Below, piece by piece: positions 9,069-17,783 of a stretch of 64,000 nucleotides of DNA. The notes beneath the pieces were generated by a model that saw only the letters and a list, made by a program, of their open reading frames with translations, did no database searches and was not told the DNA's origin. Both the position numbers and the translations under genes were made by a program. Origin of the DNA: Emticicia soli (GTDB lineage Bacteria > Bacteroidota > Bacteroidia > Cytophagales > Spirosomataceae); the NCBI RefSeq assembly GCF_037860775.1, contig NZ_JBBEWC010000007.1, forward strand, positions 248,001-312,000. Direction: 5' to 3'. Within the stretch, counting starts at the first letter, position 1, and each line of letters starts with the position of its first letter.

Positions 9069-9988
9069 AACATTTCAATTGCCTTTTCTTTATCTTTTAG
9101 AATTTGGGTTTTTAACTCTTCAATACCGTTGAATTTTTGTTCTGGCCGTATGTAGTCTAGCAATTCAACGCTGATGTTTTCGCCATAGATGTCGGCTGTG
9201 AAATCAAGAATATGTACTTCTTGTGTGCGGCCGATGCCATCAACAGTAGGACGGTTGCCGATATTCATGATACCATTTAGCCAAGTGCCTCTCACAAGCG
9301 TTCGTACGGCATACACACCATTTGCCGGAATGAGTTTATAAGGTTCTGAAACTTGTACATTGGCTGTTGGAAAGCCAATAGTTCTACCTAGCTGGCGTCC
9401 TTTTACTACGATGCCCGAAAAACTGTAGTTTCTACCTAATAAATCATTGGCTTCTTTGATATGCCCCTCTGATAGTGATTCTCTTATTTTTGTAGAGCTG
9501 ATAACAAGGTTATCTATTTCTTGCCGTGAGATTTCTTCTAATTTAATGCCAAATTTATCGGAATTATCTTCCAGGTATTGGAAATTACCCTCACGATTTC
9601 TTCCGAAATGATGGTCATAGCCAATTACCAGCTTTTTAGTGCCAATGGTATCAATTAATATTTTTTGCACATATTCTTCAGAGCTTAGCTCTGAAAACTC
9701 ACGTGTAAATGGTACTATCAATAAATGATTAACGCCCTGCTTTTCGAGCAGCTCAATTTTTTCATCTACTGTAGATAGGAGTTTAAGCCCTTGGCTGTCT
9801 TGCGAAACCACCATTCGAGGGTGAGGCCAAAAGGTAAGTACTACTGACTCACCTCCTGATTGTGCTGTGGTTTCACGTAATATTTGTAAGATTTTCTGAT
9901 GACCCAAATGAACCCCATCAAATGTCCCGCTCGTAACAATGGCATTATTCAGGGGGGTAAAATCTGCTAGATTATAATATACTTTCAA
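9065..9988 (-). CDS. ribF: Bifunctional riboflavin kinase / FAD synthetase
   Basis: 307 residues. The N-terminal nucleotidyltransferase domain has GTFDGVHLGHQKIL (about 22-35), the adenylylation site, and GYDHHFGRNR further on. The C-terminal flavokinase domain has GRTIGFPTANV with the conserved PTAN. The enzyme phosphorylates riboflavin to FMN and adenylylates FMN to FAD in the cytosol. Full family length. It lies downstream of truB (52-base gap) and overlaps the next small gene. The truB-ribF order is common in bacteria, and FAD supply fits the many flavoproteins nearby, though that link is incidental. Confidence 0.96.
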   Translation of the reverse strand: MKVYYNLADFTPLNNAIVTSGTFDGVHLGHQKILQILRETTAQSGGESVVLTFWPHPRMVVSQDSQGLKLLSTVDEKIELLEKQGVNHLLIVPFTREFSELSSEEYVQKILIDTIGTKKLVIGYDHHFGRNREGNFQYLEDNSDKFGIKLEEISRQEIDNLVISSTKIRESLSEGHIKEANDLLGRNYSFSGIVVKGRQLGRTIGFPTANVQVSEPYKLIPANGVYAVRTLVRGTWLNGIMNIGNRPTVDGIGRTQEVHILDFTADIYGENISVELLDYIRPEQKFNGIEELKTQILKDKEKAIEML

Positions 9989-10040
9989 GTTCTAAAGAAT
10001 TATGTAAGGCCCATAGGCATTGTAAATAAAACAATGCCTT

Positions 10041-10727
10041 TTATTGATTGGCCGCAAAATTACGAATATTCTCTAGAAATTGTTCGAGACTAAGCGCATT
10101 TTCAATCTTAAAATTGCCAATGCGAGTTCTGCGAAGCGAACTCATGTATGCGCCAGATTGAAGAAGTTCACCAAAGTCTCGTACAAGACTGCGGATATAC
10201 GTTCCTTTTGAACAAACAATGCGGAAAGATATTTCGGGGAAATTGCTAGTATCTATATCAAATTCTTTAATCTCAACCTGTCTTGATTTTATCACCACCT
10301 CTTCGCCTTTGCGTGCCGACTCGTAGGCTCTTTTGCCATTTACTTTAATAGCCGAGTGCGCAGGTGGAATCTGGTCTATCACACCGCTTAGTTTTGCAAC
10401 AGCCTCAGCGAGTGCTTCAGGAGTAATATGGTCAACAGGATATTCGGCATCAAATTCTGTTTCTAAATCAACCGATGGCGTGGTTTTACCTAAAACCAAA
10501 GTACCTGTGTATTCTTTTTCCTGAGCCTGATAAGTATCAATCTCTTTGGTTTTTTTGTTGGTACATAGTATCAGCAAGCCTGTTGCTAGCGGGTCGAGCG
10601 TACCCGCATGCCCCACTTTTTTGTATTTGGCTGCATACCGAACCTTATTTACTACATCGAAAGAAGTCCATTTAAGAGGTTTGTCAATCAGTAGCACCTC
10701 ATTTCTTTCATCAACGACTGTTTGCAT
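10041..10727 (-). CDS. truB: tRNA pseudouridine(55) synthase
   Basis: 228 residues with the TruB signature HAGTLDPLATGLL, whose Asp is the catalytic nucleophile, preceded by IDKPLKWTSFDVVNKVR. It converts U55 of the tRNA T-loop to pseudouridine. The protein is shorter than E. coli TruB because it lacks the C-terminal PUA-like extension, which is usual in Bacteroidota. It lies between uppP and ribF, 22 bases after the uppP stop, in one probable operon. Confidence 0.95.
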   Translation of the reverse strand: MQTVVDERNEVLLIDKPLKWTSFDVVNKVRYAAKYKKVGHAGTLDPLATGLLILCTNKKTKEIDTYQAQEKEYTGTLVLGKTTPSVDLETEFDAEYPVDHITPEALAEAVAKLSGVIDQIPPAHSAIKVNGKRAYESARKGEEVVIKSRQVEIKEFDIDTSNFPEISFRIVCSKGTYIRSLVRDFGELLQSGAYMSSLRRTRIGNFKIENALSLEQFLENIRNFAANQ

Positions 10728-10749
10728 AAATGGAGTATTAATTTGGCTT

Positions 10750-11541
10750 TTAAACTATCTTCAATTCATATCCTGCCGCTAGCAAACCTAGTATTATTAA
10801 GCCAACGATAATTCGGTAATATCCAAAAACTTTGAAGCCGTACTTTTGTAAATAACTGATAAAAAACTTGATGGCTATCATGGCCACAATAAACGCCACT
10901 ACATTACCAACTAAAAGCAATTGTAATTCGTCAGACGAAAACGTTAAAGTACCTGATTTGTAACTCTTCAATAGTTTGTAAGCCGAGGCCGCAAACATGG
11001 TAGGCACAGCCAAAAAGAAAGAGAATTCGGCTGAATCTTTACGTGATAAACCTTGAAACATACCACCAATGATACTCGCTGCCGAACGAGATACGCCCGG
11101 AATCATAGCAATACATTGGAACAAACCGATTTTAACGGCATCAGGGTAGCTAATGTTTTCTTTGGTTGATTTGTTTTCAAAGTATTTATCAATGAAAACC
11201 AGAATTACACCACCAACAACCATAGAGATAGCTACAACTAATACGCTTTCGAGCAAAGAATCAATAAAATCATTGAGCAGAAAACCAATAATGGCAGCCG
11301 GAATGAAGGCCGTCAATAATTTAGTGTAAAACTCAATAGATTGCAGGAAGCGCTTCCAGTAAAGAACAAGAACCGATAAGATTGCTCCGAACTGAATATT
11401 TACTTCAAAGACCTTTGTAAAATCTAATTCGCTTATACCCATTAGAGATGAGCCGATAATCATGTGCCCGGTAGAGCTAATAGGTAGATACTCTGTGATT
11501 CCTTCGATTATTGCAAGGATAATAGCCTGAATAAGATTCAT
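10750..11541 (-). CDS. uppP: Undecaprenyl-diphosphate phosphatase (BacA family)
   Basis: 263 residues with about eight membrane segments. Both family motifs are present: EGITEYLPISSTGH near the N-terminus and PGVSRSAASIIGG in the middle, which together form the phosphatase site. It recycles the undecaprenyl carrier for peptidoglycan and polysaccharide synthesis at the inner membrane. It lies between the DUF3098 gene and truB. Normal length; no missing motif. Confidence 0.96.
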   Translation of the reverse strand: MNLIQAIILAIIEGITEYLPISSTGHMIIGSSLMGISELDFTKVFEVNIQFGAILSVLVLYWKRFLQSIEFYTKLLTAFIPAAIIGFLLNDFIDSLLESVLVVAISMVVGGVILVFIDKYFENKSTKENISYPDAVKIGLFQCIAMIPGVSRSAASIIGGMFQGLSRKDSAEFSFFLAVPTMFAASAYKLLKSYKSGTLTFSSDELQLLLVGNVVAFIVAMIAIKFFISYLQKYGFKVFGYYRIIVGLIILGLLAAGYELKIV

Positions 11542-11602
11542 TGAAATGTATGGTAAATATTTTAGGAAATGCGAATTAAGCCAGTATTAAACAAAGAACA
11601 CA

Positions 11603-11854
11603 TCACTTCTTCTTGAAAATAGCATAGAACTCAAACAAAAAGCCGATAAAAGTAATGGCTGGCCCAAGTGTGATACCTAAAAAACCAAAACCGAATTCTT
11701 CCTTGTCGAGGGTCATAATGAAGAAGCCAAGAAGAATAAGGCCCACACCAATAAGCATTAAGATGTAATTCTGACGGTTAAAAGGAAGTGCACTTTTATT
11801 GCCACTGTTCTCAGCACTTGTTACTTCTGTTTTGTTGGGAGTGATATTTTTCAT
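11603..11854 (-). CDS. DUF3098 small membrane protein
   Basis: 83 residues: a polar N-terminus, then two hydrophobic hairpin segments (ILMLIGVGLILLGFFIMTL and FGFLGITLGPAITFIGFLFEF). The pattern fits DUF3098, a Bacteroidota-specific family of unknown function that habitually sits beside ftsX and uppP, as here (96 bases after ftsX, 61 bases before uppP). Its context suggests a link with division or cell-wall carrier recycling; that is inference. Confidence 0.85.
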   Translation of the reverse strand: MKNITPNKTEVTSAENSGNKSALPFNRQNYILMLIGVGLILLGFFIMTLDKEEFGFGFLGITLGPAITFIGFLFEFYAIFKKK

Positions 11855-11950
11855 AATCGTAGGTTTCCTTATCCCAAGGATACTATTTTATAGTTTATCT
11901 GTGCAAAAGGGGATATTCTTCACACAAAATGATGATATATAATTAATGAT

Positions 11951-12826
11951 TTAATACAAATCTCCGAGGTCGGTTCTAAGGTATCGGTGCATCGACTGAA
12001 AGGTGCTCAACACGCTAATCAGCACACCTAAAGCAATTACTCCGGCACAAAGAATACCTATTTTTACATAGTCTTGCAGCACAACCAGGTCTTCAATTTT
12101 GTTTACGGCTATCTGTTGCACGCCAAAAAACAAAGCAGTAGCCAGCATACCTGACAATAAACCCTGCCATATTCCACGGCCAACAAAAGGCTTCTGTATA
12201 AACCAATCGGTAGCACCAACCAATTGCATACTTCTGATAATGAGGCGTTGCGAATAAAGCGCCAAACGAATGGTATTGTTGATTAAAAGAAAAATAGCAA
12301 CCAGCAATACAATTATCACCGAAGCAATAATCAAAAAAGCTTTATACGCGTTTTTATTCACACTATCTACAAAGTCTTTGGCGTAGTCGGCCTCAAAAAC
12401 ACCCGAAATCTGCTCGAGGTCTGTTTTGATGTTTTCAAGATTCAGTTCGCTCAAATAACTTTCACGAATCCTTAAGCTGAAAGCATCTCGGTAGGGGTTT
12501 TCACCCAAAACAGAAGTGTAGTCTTCGTTTATATCTTTCAATACTCTTTTGGCGGTACTTTCTTTCGATATGAACTTTATCTGGGGCACATTTTCAGCAT
12601 AAGCTACGTAGCCTTTCTTTGCGATAATGTTTCGCACAGAATCCTGCTGAATTGGTGTTAACGATTTATCTAAATAGACCTGTACCTCAATATTCTGTTT
12701 TACATACCCAACCAATTGTTTAGAGGTAAGGGCTATCCAACCTGTAAAAGCTATAAGAAACAAAGCAGTTGTTAAGCTAATAATAATTAAAAGGCTTGGA
12801 TAACTACCTAATTTTCGTTTTGGCAT
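11951..12826 (-). CDS. ftsX: Cell division protein FtsX
   Basis: 291 residues with the FtsX layout: an N-terminal membrane helix (LLIIISLTTALFLIAFTGWIAL), an extracytoplasmic domain (about 45-160), then three membrane helices in the FtsX/MacB-type permease domain (IIASVIIVLLVAIFLLI and after). With FtsE it controls peptidoglycan hydrolases during division. No ftsE lies in this window. It heads the minus-strand run ftsX, DUF3098, uppP, truB, ribF. Confidence 0.93.
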   Translation of the reverse strand: MPKRKLGSYPSLLIIISLTTALFLIAFTGWIALTSKQLVGYVKQNIEVQVYLDKSLTPIQQDSVRNIIAKKGYVAYAENVPQIKFISKESTAKRVLKDINEDYTSVLGENPYRDAFSLRIRESYLSELNLENIKTDLEQISGVFEADYAKDFVDSVNKNAYKAFLIIASVIIVLLVAIFLLINNTIRLALYSQRLIIRSMQLVGATDWFIQKPFVGRGIWQGLLSGMLATALFFGVQQIAVNKIEDLVVLQDYVKIGILCAGVIALGVLISVLSTFQSMHRYLRTDLGDLY

Positions 12827-12907
12827 CTTGAATCTATTTAAAACAAATCTTTGCGGCTTGGTTAATTTTGGGCAAAGATAGAAAATGTAGTAGAAATATA
12901 GACTAAT

Positions 12908-13768
12908 TTAATGATTTTTAACAGAATTAGTCGACTCGCCTCTCCAGCGGGCAATTCGCTCGGGCATATCTTGCTCAATGATATTTTTAATAACTTCTGT
13001 GATTTCGTCTACCGTTGCCTCGGGTGCAAAGTGAATAGGGTCTTTGAATTTTACACGTAATTCGGTGTTTCTTTTTTTGTAGGCAAGCCCGGTTTTATTA
13101 AATGCTCTTCTGAAGCCATCAATAACAACAGGTACCACAATCGGGTTGGTTTCTTTAATAATATGGGCCGTACCTTTACGAATAGGAGCGTAGGGGCTGG
13201 TAGTCCCTTGCGGAAAACTAACAACCCAGCCAAAATCAAGCCCTTTGGCTACGTTGCTTCCGGCAGACGTATCAAGTTCTCGTTTTACATTTTCGCCTTT
13301 GGCTCTCCACGAACGTTCTACAAGAATAGCGCCTGCCAAACTAAAAATACGAGGTATCAAGCCTTCTTTCATGGTTTCGCTGGCGGCTACATAAAATGTG
13401 CGAGCTCTGGGTGCCAGCAATGACACAGGTATTACTCTATTACCAAAACCCCATTTTACCGAGCAGAAAATATGATAAAACGTAATTACATCGGCAAAGT
13501 AGGTTTGATGATTCGAAATAAAGTAGACATTTTTATTGGGTAAGCGGGCAATTTTTTCGGCGCCTTCAACTTTTAGCTGATTGGCAACAGCAATGCGCCA
13601 GTAGGTCGGGAAGCCCGCAATAAGTATAATCAGACGTTTTAAAATTAACCAGTTGCCAAATGGGTCTCGTTCAAAAATACCAAAGATGTCAATATAAGAA
13701 ATGTACCTAAAAAATAGATTAGGGTCATTGTTTGGGATTGGCAAAAAGTTACGTAGTACTCGGAGCAT
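12908..13768 (-). CDS. PlsC-like lysophospholipid acyltransferase with non-standard motifs
   Basis: 286 residues resembling 1-acyl-glycerol-3-phosphate acyltransferases. Block I reads NHQTYFADV, which puts five residues between His and Asp where the classical motif (HX4D) has four; I checked the codons and the extra residue is real. Block III reads FPQGTTS where the family norm is FPEGTR. The remaining layout (VPVVIDGFRRAF near the end, an N-terminal hydrophobic patch) fits the family. It may be a Bacteroidota-specific acyltransferase branch with a shifted catalytic dyad, or an enzyme with altered activity. It lies downstream of the FkbM gene, with a hairpin between them. Confidence 0.78.
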   Translation of the reverse strand: MLRVLRNFLPIPNNDPNLFFRYISYIDIFGIFERDPFGNWLILKRLIILIAGFPTYWRIAVANQLKVEGAEKIARLPNKNVYFISNHQTYFADVITFYHIFCSVKWGFGNRVIPVSLLAPRARTFYVAASETMKEGLIPRIFSLAGAILVERSWRAKGENVKRELDTSAGSNVAKGLDFGWVVSFPQGTTSPYAPIRKGTAHIIKETNPIVVPVVIDGFRRAFNKTGLAYKKRNTELRVKFKDPIHFAPEATVDEITEVIKNIIEQDMPERIARWRGESTNSVKNH

Positions 13769-13803
13769 TATAATTTTAAATTGTTTAGTTAGGGCTTATC
13801 AGA

Positions 13804-13837
13804 ACCGTTTGGATGGACAAATATCCATCCAAACGGG
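13804..13837 (-). terminator. Hairpin between FkbM and acyltransferase genes
   Basis: A perfect stem (13805-13817 with 13824-13836; core CGTTTGGATGG / CCATCCAAACG) with a 6-base loop. No strong T run follows on either strand, so it is a plausible but incomplete terminator for the FkbM gene, or a leader structure of the acyltransferase mRNA. Confidence 0.55.
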
Positions 13838-13901
13838 CTCTTAATGGATGTAAGATATAAATAAAAACTTATATTTCAATAAGCCTATCTACGCAACCGG
13901 A

Positions 13902-14726
13902 TTAAATTTTTGGAATAGCCAGTATATCAAAATGTTTCCAGTCTGTCATGTTCTCACGTTTGATAGCTTGCTTTTTGGTGTTAATATCAAAAGCCTCAAC
14001 ATAGAATAAATCATAACCAAGATCGGCCACTAAATCGTACAAAACGTGGCGTTGTGCTTTGGTCAATTTTGTAAAACACTCAAAAATAAGATTAGGCTTG
14101 TGTTGCTTTAGCAGTGGCAATATTGATTGAATAATATCAGTATCGTAGCCCTCTGTATCAATTTTTATTAGTGTTAGTTTTGGCAGTTGTTCCGGGAAAT
14201 TGGCTTCCAGAAACTCTTGTAGCTTAACACCCTTTACTTTTTCGTTCAGGCCATATTTACCATGTCGGTTTTGTTCGGTTTCGGCAATACCACCGTTATT
14301 ATAAGTAGCCTCTGACGAATTATAGAAAAACTCACCTTCGTAGGTTGTAATGGCCAACTGCAATGGTATAATATTGGTAAATTCTTTATTAAGCTTTGCA
14401 TTTTGCTCCAGAATCTTATAGATATAAGGGTTTGGGTCAAAACCTAGCACAGTACCCTCTTTACCAACTGCCAGTGCCATAGGAATGGTAGAGTCGCCAA
14501 TGTGAGCACCTATGTCAATAATAAAATCGCCTTTCTTTAATATTTTCTTATAAAAATCAACTTGCCCTTGTGAAAGGTGCTTTTCGGCTTCCAATGGGTT
14601 TTCCCATCTTGCAAAACTTACTTTACCAAATTCGGGTAAATCATACTCTACAACTTTATGCGGATACTCCTTAAAAGTTGTTTTGATTTTGTACTTTTCA
14701 AATTTCCTTTTCAGATAAGAAAACAT
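13902..14726 (-). CDS. FkbM-family SAM-dependent methyltransferase
   Basis: 274 residues. The SAM-binding site is clear: FIIDIGAHIGDSTIPMAL followed by GFDPNPYIYKILEQNA, and LIKIDTEGYDTDII, the FkbM hallmark KIDTEG(Y)E/D. Such enzymes O-methylate sugars or other small hydroxyl groups, often in surface glycan pathways. No glycan genes flank it directly, so the substrate is unknown. Single-gene transcript likely: it has an AT-rich upstream gap and a hairpin downstream. Confidence 0.88.
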   Translation of the reverse strand: MFSYLKRKFEKYKIKTTFKEYPHKVVEYDLPEFGKVSFARWENPLEAEKHLSQGQVDFYKKILKKGDFIIDIGAHIGDSTIPMALAVGKEGTVLGFDPNPYIYKILEQNAKLNKEFTNIIPLQLAITTYEGEFFYNSSEATYNNGGIAETEQNRHGKYGLNEKVKGVKLQEFLEANFPEQLPKLTLIKIDTEGYDTDIIQSILPLLKQHKPNLIFECFTKLTKAQRHVLYDLVADLGYDLFYVEAFDINTKKQAIKRENMTDWKHFDILAIPKI

Positions 14727-14918
14727 AAATAAACGGTTTATATGATGGTAAATAATTAATTGTTTGAAAGGGGTACGCTTAAGCTAATCGCAAATATATT
14801 CGGATATTTTGAAAGCCAAGTTTTCTTAACATATATATTTTACCGTGAGGGATACGTTTTTCTGAAAAATTAACAGTTTCTTAAATGTAGGTGTAGATTT
14901 AAAGCCCAACAACGAAAA

Positions 14919-14944
14919 AAGCCATTTGTTGTAGCAAATGGCTT
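14919..14944 (-). terminator. Rho-independent terminator after the bifunctional nuclease gene
   Basis: A 10-bp stem AAGCCATTTG / CAAATGGCTT (14919-14928 with 14935-14944). On the minus strand it is followed by a run of T, the expected terminator form, 28 bases after the stop of the gene at 14972. Confidence 0.85.
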
Positions 14945-14971
14945 CGAAGTTTATATGTGTTATGCTATAAA

Positions 14972-15565
14972 TTAATTTCTTTTGCCAATTTCATCTCTGA
15001 TCTTAGCCGCCTTCTCATACTCTTCATTCGCCAGTGCCTGATTTAAAAGGTTGTTTAGTTCTTCAAGATTCAAATCTTTAAGAGAATCTTTCGAGCCTTT
15101 TTGTGGGCGGGTAGATGAAGATACCAGTTCTTGTGGCTCGTCGGCGGTAGAAGCTTCTTGTGTTGTAATGCCGGCATCGGTCAGAATCTGGTTTGTTGTA
15201 TAGATAGGTACCTGAAAGCGTAAGCCAATAGCTACGGCATCAGATGGGCGTGCGTCGATAGATTTCTGACGGATACCATCGGTACAAATTATTTTGGCAT
15301 AAAATATACCTTCTCGCAAATCTGAAATCAGAATCTCTTCAACAGTAAAATCAAATGCACGGGCAAATGATTTGAAGAGGTCGTGAGTCATTGGGCGATT
15401 GGGCGTAATACGCTCCATTTCAATAGCAATGGCCTGTGCTTCAAACATGCCAATGATAATCGGTAATCGACGATTACCGAATTCCTCTGCCAGAACCAGT
15501 GCAAAAGAACCGGTTTGTGATTGGCTTGGAGATAGACCTAATATTTCGAGTTTTATTTTTTCCAC
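14972..15565 (-). CDS. Bifunctional nuclease (BFN/DUF151) domain protein with C-terminal UVR motif
   Basis: 197 residues. Residues 1-130 form a BFN domain (EILGLSPSQSQTGSFALVL, RPSDAVAIGLRFQVPIY); the C-terminus has a UvrB/UvrC-type helical pair (EELNNLLNQALANEEYEKAA). DUF151 proteins are wide-spread; a nuclease activity has been reported for some, but the role here is unknown. The start is GTG, giving MEKIKLEILGL, which matches the family's usual beginning. A consensus -7 box lies only 4 bases upstream of this codon, so the mRNA may be leaderless. Confidence 0.87.
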   Translation of the reverse strand: MEKIKLEILGLSPSQSQTGSFALVLAEEFGNRRLPIIIGMFEAQAIAIEMERITPNRPMTHDLFKSFARAFDFTVEEILISDLREGIFYAKIICTDGIRQKSIDARPSDAVAIGLRFQVPIYTTNQILTDAGITTQEASTADEPQELVSSSTRPQKGSKDSLKDLNLEELNNLLNQALANEEYEKAAKIRDEIGKRN

Positions 15566-15569
15566 GATG

Positions 15570-15577
15570 CAAATATA
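15570..15577 (-). promoter_or_regulatory. Candidate -7 box for the BFN gene
   Basis: On the minus strand the sequence is TATATTTG, an exact match to the Bacteroidota -7 consensus TAnnTTTG. The -33 region lacks a clear TTTG. Because it ends 4 bases before the GTG, transcription would begin at or near the start codon. Confidence 0.5.
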
Positions 15578-15810
15578 AGGATTTCTTAATTTGTCTATTA
15601 AACTAAACCAAAAAAAGTCCTGTGAATATAGAGTACACAGTTTTTAACTTTAAAAGGCTTGTTTTGGTTTCCAAAAAAACACAAAAACTCGAAACTTTAA
15701 GAATAAATTAACGAGAATTTTATTTTTATTTTATGGAGCGAGTCTTGTGCGCCAGAACCGCCTCAAATTAATGAATGAAAAGCATTTGCTAAACCCATCT
15801 AATAAAAAAA

Positions 15811-15833
15811 GCCCCGGAGGGTAGCTCCAGGGC
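15811..15833 (-). terminator. Rho-independent terminator after etfA
   Basis: Stem 15811-15819 with 15825-15833 (GCCCTGGAG / CTCCGGGGC read on the minus strand, one mismatch), followed there by seven T. It lies 25 bases after the etfA stop. Confidence 0.85.
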
Positions 15834-15857
15834 ACTTTCGTTGTATCAATAAAAATA

Positions 15858-16823
15858 TTATTTCAATTCTTTTACCGCTTTGGTTAATTTAGGCAATACA
15901 TCAAACACATCGCCTACAATACCGTAATCAGCAGCTTTAAAGAAAGGCGCATCGGCATCTTTGTTGATAACCACAATTACTTTAGATGAGTTAACACCCG
16001 CAAGGTGCTGAATGGCTCCTGAAATACCGCACGCAATATAGAGATTCGGAGACACTTTTACACCCGTTTGTCCAACGTGCTCATGGTGAGGGCGCCAGTC
16101 AAGGTCTGATACAGGCTTAGAGCAAGCAGTTGCAGCGCCAAGGGCATCAGCCAGGTCTAATAGTGGTTGCCAATGCTCAGCACCTTTCATACCACGGCCG
16201 CCCGATACCACAAGGTCGGCTTCAGGTAAAGAAACTGTTCCGGTAGCTTTTACGGTTTCAGTTACTTTGGCTGTAAACAAATTATCGGCCAATGCTGGTG
16301 CAAAGGTTTCAACTGTGGCAGTATTACTGCTTTCAACAGGGTTTACAGCGTTTTTCTTTACAGCCAATACTTTTATATCGCTTGTAATGCTTACAACTTC
16401 AAAGGCTTTACCTGTAAAAATGCTTCGTTTTACTTTAAAACCACTCGATAAATCCGGTAATTCAATTACGTTTCCTACTACGGCCGCTTTCAATGTTCCG
16501 GCTGCACGGGCAGTTACGGCATCAGCCAGCGATGATTTCGCCGTGATAATTACCTTTGCACTTATACTATTGGCTGCTTCTACAAGCACTTTTGCATAAG
16601 CCATGCTGTTTGGTGCTTCTAGTTTAGCATCGTTGGCGTGCAATACTTTGTTTGCGCCATAGTTGCCTGCAATGCCAAGCTCGGCAGCATCTGCTTTGCC
16701 AATAGCAAGGGCAGTTACAGAAGTACCTAGTTTTTCGGCCACCTGAGAGCCATAGTAGATGGCTTCAAGAGAAGATTTTTTGATTGCGCCGTCGGCAATC
16801 TCTGTGAAAACTAATATAGCCAT
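15858..16823 (-). CDS. etfA: Electron transfer flavoprotein subunit alpha
   Basis: 321 residues. The C-terminal FAD-binding domain is intact (VSGGRGMKGAEHWQPL, GQTGVKVSPNLYIACGISGAIQHLAGV, INKDADAPFFKAADYGIVGD), matching the ETF-alpha signature. With ETF-beta it accepts electrons from acyl-CoA dehydrogenases and passes them to the quinone pool. It follows etfB after a 36-base gap, so etfB-etfA form one transcript closed by the terminator at 15811-15833. Confidence 0.96.
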   Translation of the reverse strand: MAILVFTEIADGAIKKSSLEAIYYGSQVAEKLGTSVTALAIGKADAAELGIAGNYGANKVLHANDAKLEAPNSMAYAKVLVEAANSISAKVIITAKSSLADAVTARAAGTLKAAVVGNVIELPDLSSGFKVKRSIFTGKAFEVVSITSDIKVLAVKKNAVNPVESSNTATVETFAPALADNLFTAKVTETVKATGTVSLPEADLVVSGGRGMKGAEHWQPLLDLADALGAATACSKPVSDLDWRPHHEHVGQTGVKVSPNLYIACGISGAIQHLAGVNSSKVIVVINKDADAPFFKAADYGIVGDVFDVLPKLTKAVKELK

Positions 16824-16859
16824 GATATAATATCTTTTCTGGAAATGAATAATTGTGAA

Positions 16860-17594
16860 TTAAATAACCTTTGCCTCTTTGTGCAATAACTCTATCAGCT
16901 TTTCGGCCTCATCGGCAGATATCATCTTGCAGGCACCCTTGGCAGGTGGCAAGCTGTATTTATCTGTTGAAGTAAGTGCTTCGCCAGATGCCGGAATTAC
17001 TTTCAAAGGTTTTGTACGGGCGGTCATGATACCACGCATATTTGGTATTTTCCATTCAGCAATTGGTTCCTGGCAACCTAATACAAGTGGGAGTGGAGCT
17101 TCGAGTTTTTCTTTACCTCCTTCTATCTCACGTGTCATTTTAGCCACGCCATTTTCAATATCTAATTGCATAACCGGAGAAAACGACGGAATGCCCAGAA
17201 TTTCGCCTACAATGCCATGAACAACACCAGAGTTATAATCGCTCGTTTCTCTTCCCATCAATATCAGGTCGTAGTTACCTTCTTTGGCAACTGCGGCTAT
17301 TTGTTCGGCTACAAAATAGGAGTCGGTTGGCTCAGTGTCAACCCTTACTGCCTCGTCGGCTCCAATAGCAAGAGCTTTACGTATTTGTGGTTCAGCATCG
17401 GCTGTGCCAACATTTAATACGGTGATAGTGGCTCCTGATTTTTCTTTTAATTCAACTGCTCTTGCGAGCGCATAATCATCGTAGGGCCCGATGATGTATT
17501 GTACTCCTGCTTTATTCAACTTGGTATCTCCATCAGTAAAACTGATTTTCGAAGTTGTGTCAGGTACATTCGAAATGCAGACTAGTATTTTCAT
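16860..17594 (-). CDS. etfB: Electron transfer flavoprotein subunit beta
   Basis: 244 residues beginning MKILVCISNVPDTTSKISF, the normal ETF-beta start, with IIGPYDDYALARAVELKE, LILMGRETSDYNSGVV and, near the C-terminus, RGIMTARTKPLKVI. It binds AMP and partners EtfA. It is the first gene of the etfBA transcript; its upstream region holds two inverted repeats (17611-17654 and 17734-17757). Confidence 0.96.
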   Translation of the reverse strand: MKILVCISNVPDTTSKISFTDGDTKLNKAGVQYIIGPYDDYALARAVELKEKSGATITVLNVGTADAEPQIRKALAIGADEAVRVDTEPTDSYFVAEQIAAVAKEGNYDLILMGRETSDYNSGVVHGIVGEILGIPSFSPVMQLDIENGVAKMTREIEGGKEKLEAPLPLVLGCQEPIAEWKIPNMRGIMTARTKPLKVIPASGEALTSTDKYSLPPAKGACKMISADEAEKLIELLHKEAKVI

Positions 17595-17610
17595 AGATAT
17601 GTTGCCCCTT

Positions 17611-17654
17611 ACCCCTAAAGGGATTGTTTTTATAGAATAGATGCTTTTAGGGGT
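17611..17654 (-). repeat. Inverted repeat in the etfB leader
   Basis: ACCCCTAAA at 17611-17619 is repeated in inverse orientation at 17646-17654 (TTTAGGGGT), 26 bases apart, starting 16 bases upstream of etfB. In the etfB mRNA this could fold into a stem just before the start codon and affect translation; no known riboswitch is recognised. Confidence 0.5.
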
Positions 17655-17733
17655 TTTCTAAAAAGCATTATTATTATAATGAACCAACGATTTTAATTAG
17701 CTATTTTTGCCCGAAAGCAAGTAGAAAAATAAA

Positions 17734-17757
17734 AATTGTTATGCATGCATAACAATT
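17734..17757. promoter_or_regulatory. Perfect 24-bp palindrome between etfB and the TPR gene
   Basis: The half-site AATTGTTATGCA is followed directly by its exact reverse complement, giving a 24-bp dyad with no mismatch. It lies 139 bases upstream of etfB (minus) and 26 bases upstream of the TPR gene (plus), a divergent promoter region. This fits an operator for a dimeric regulator. There is no T run, so a terminator is unlikely. Confidence 0.6.
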
Positions 17758-17783
17758 GCAAATCTAAATTAAAGAAGAATATC

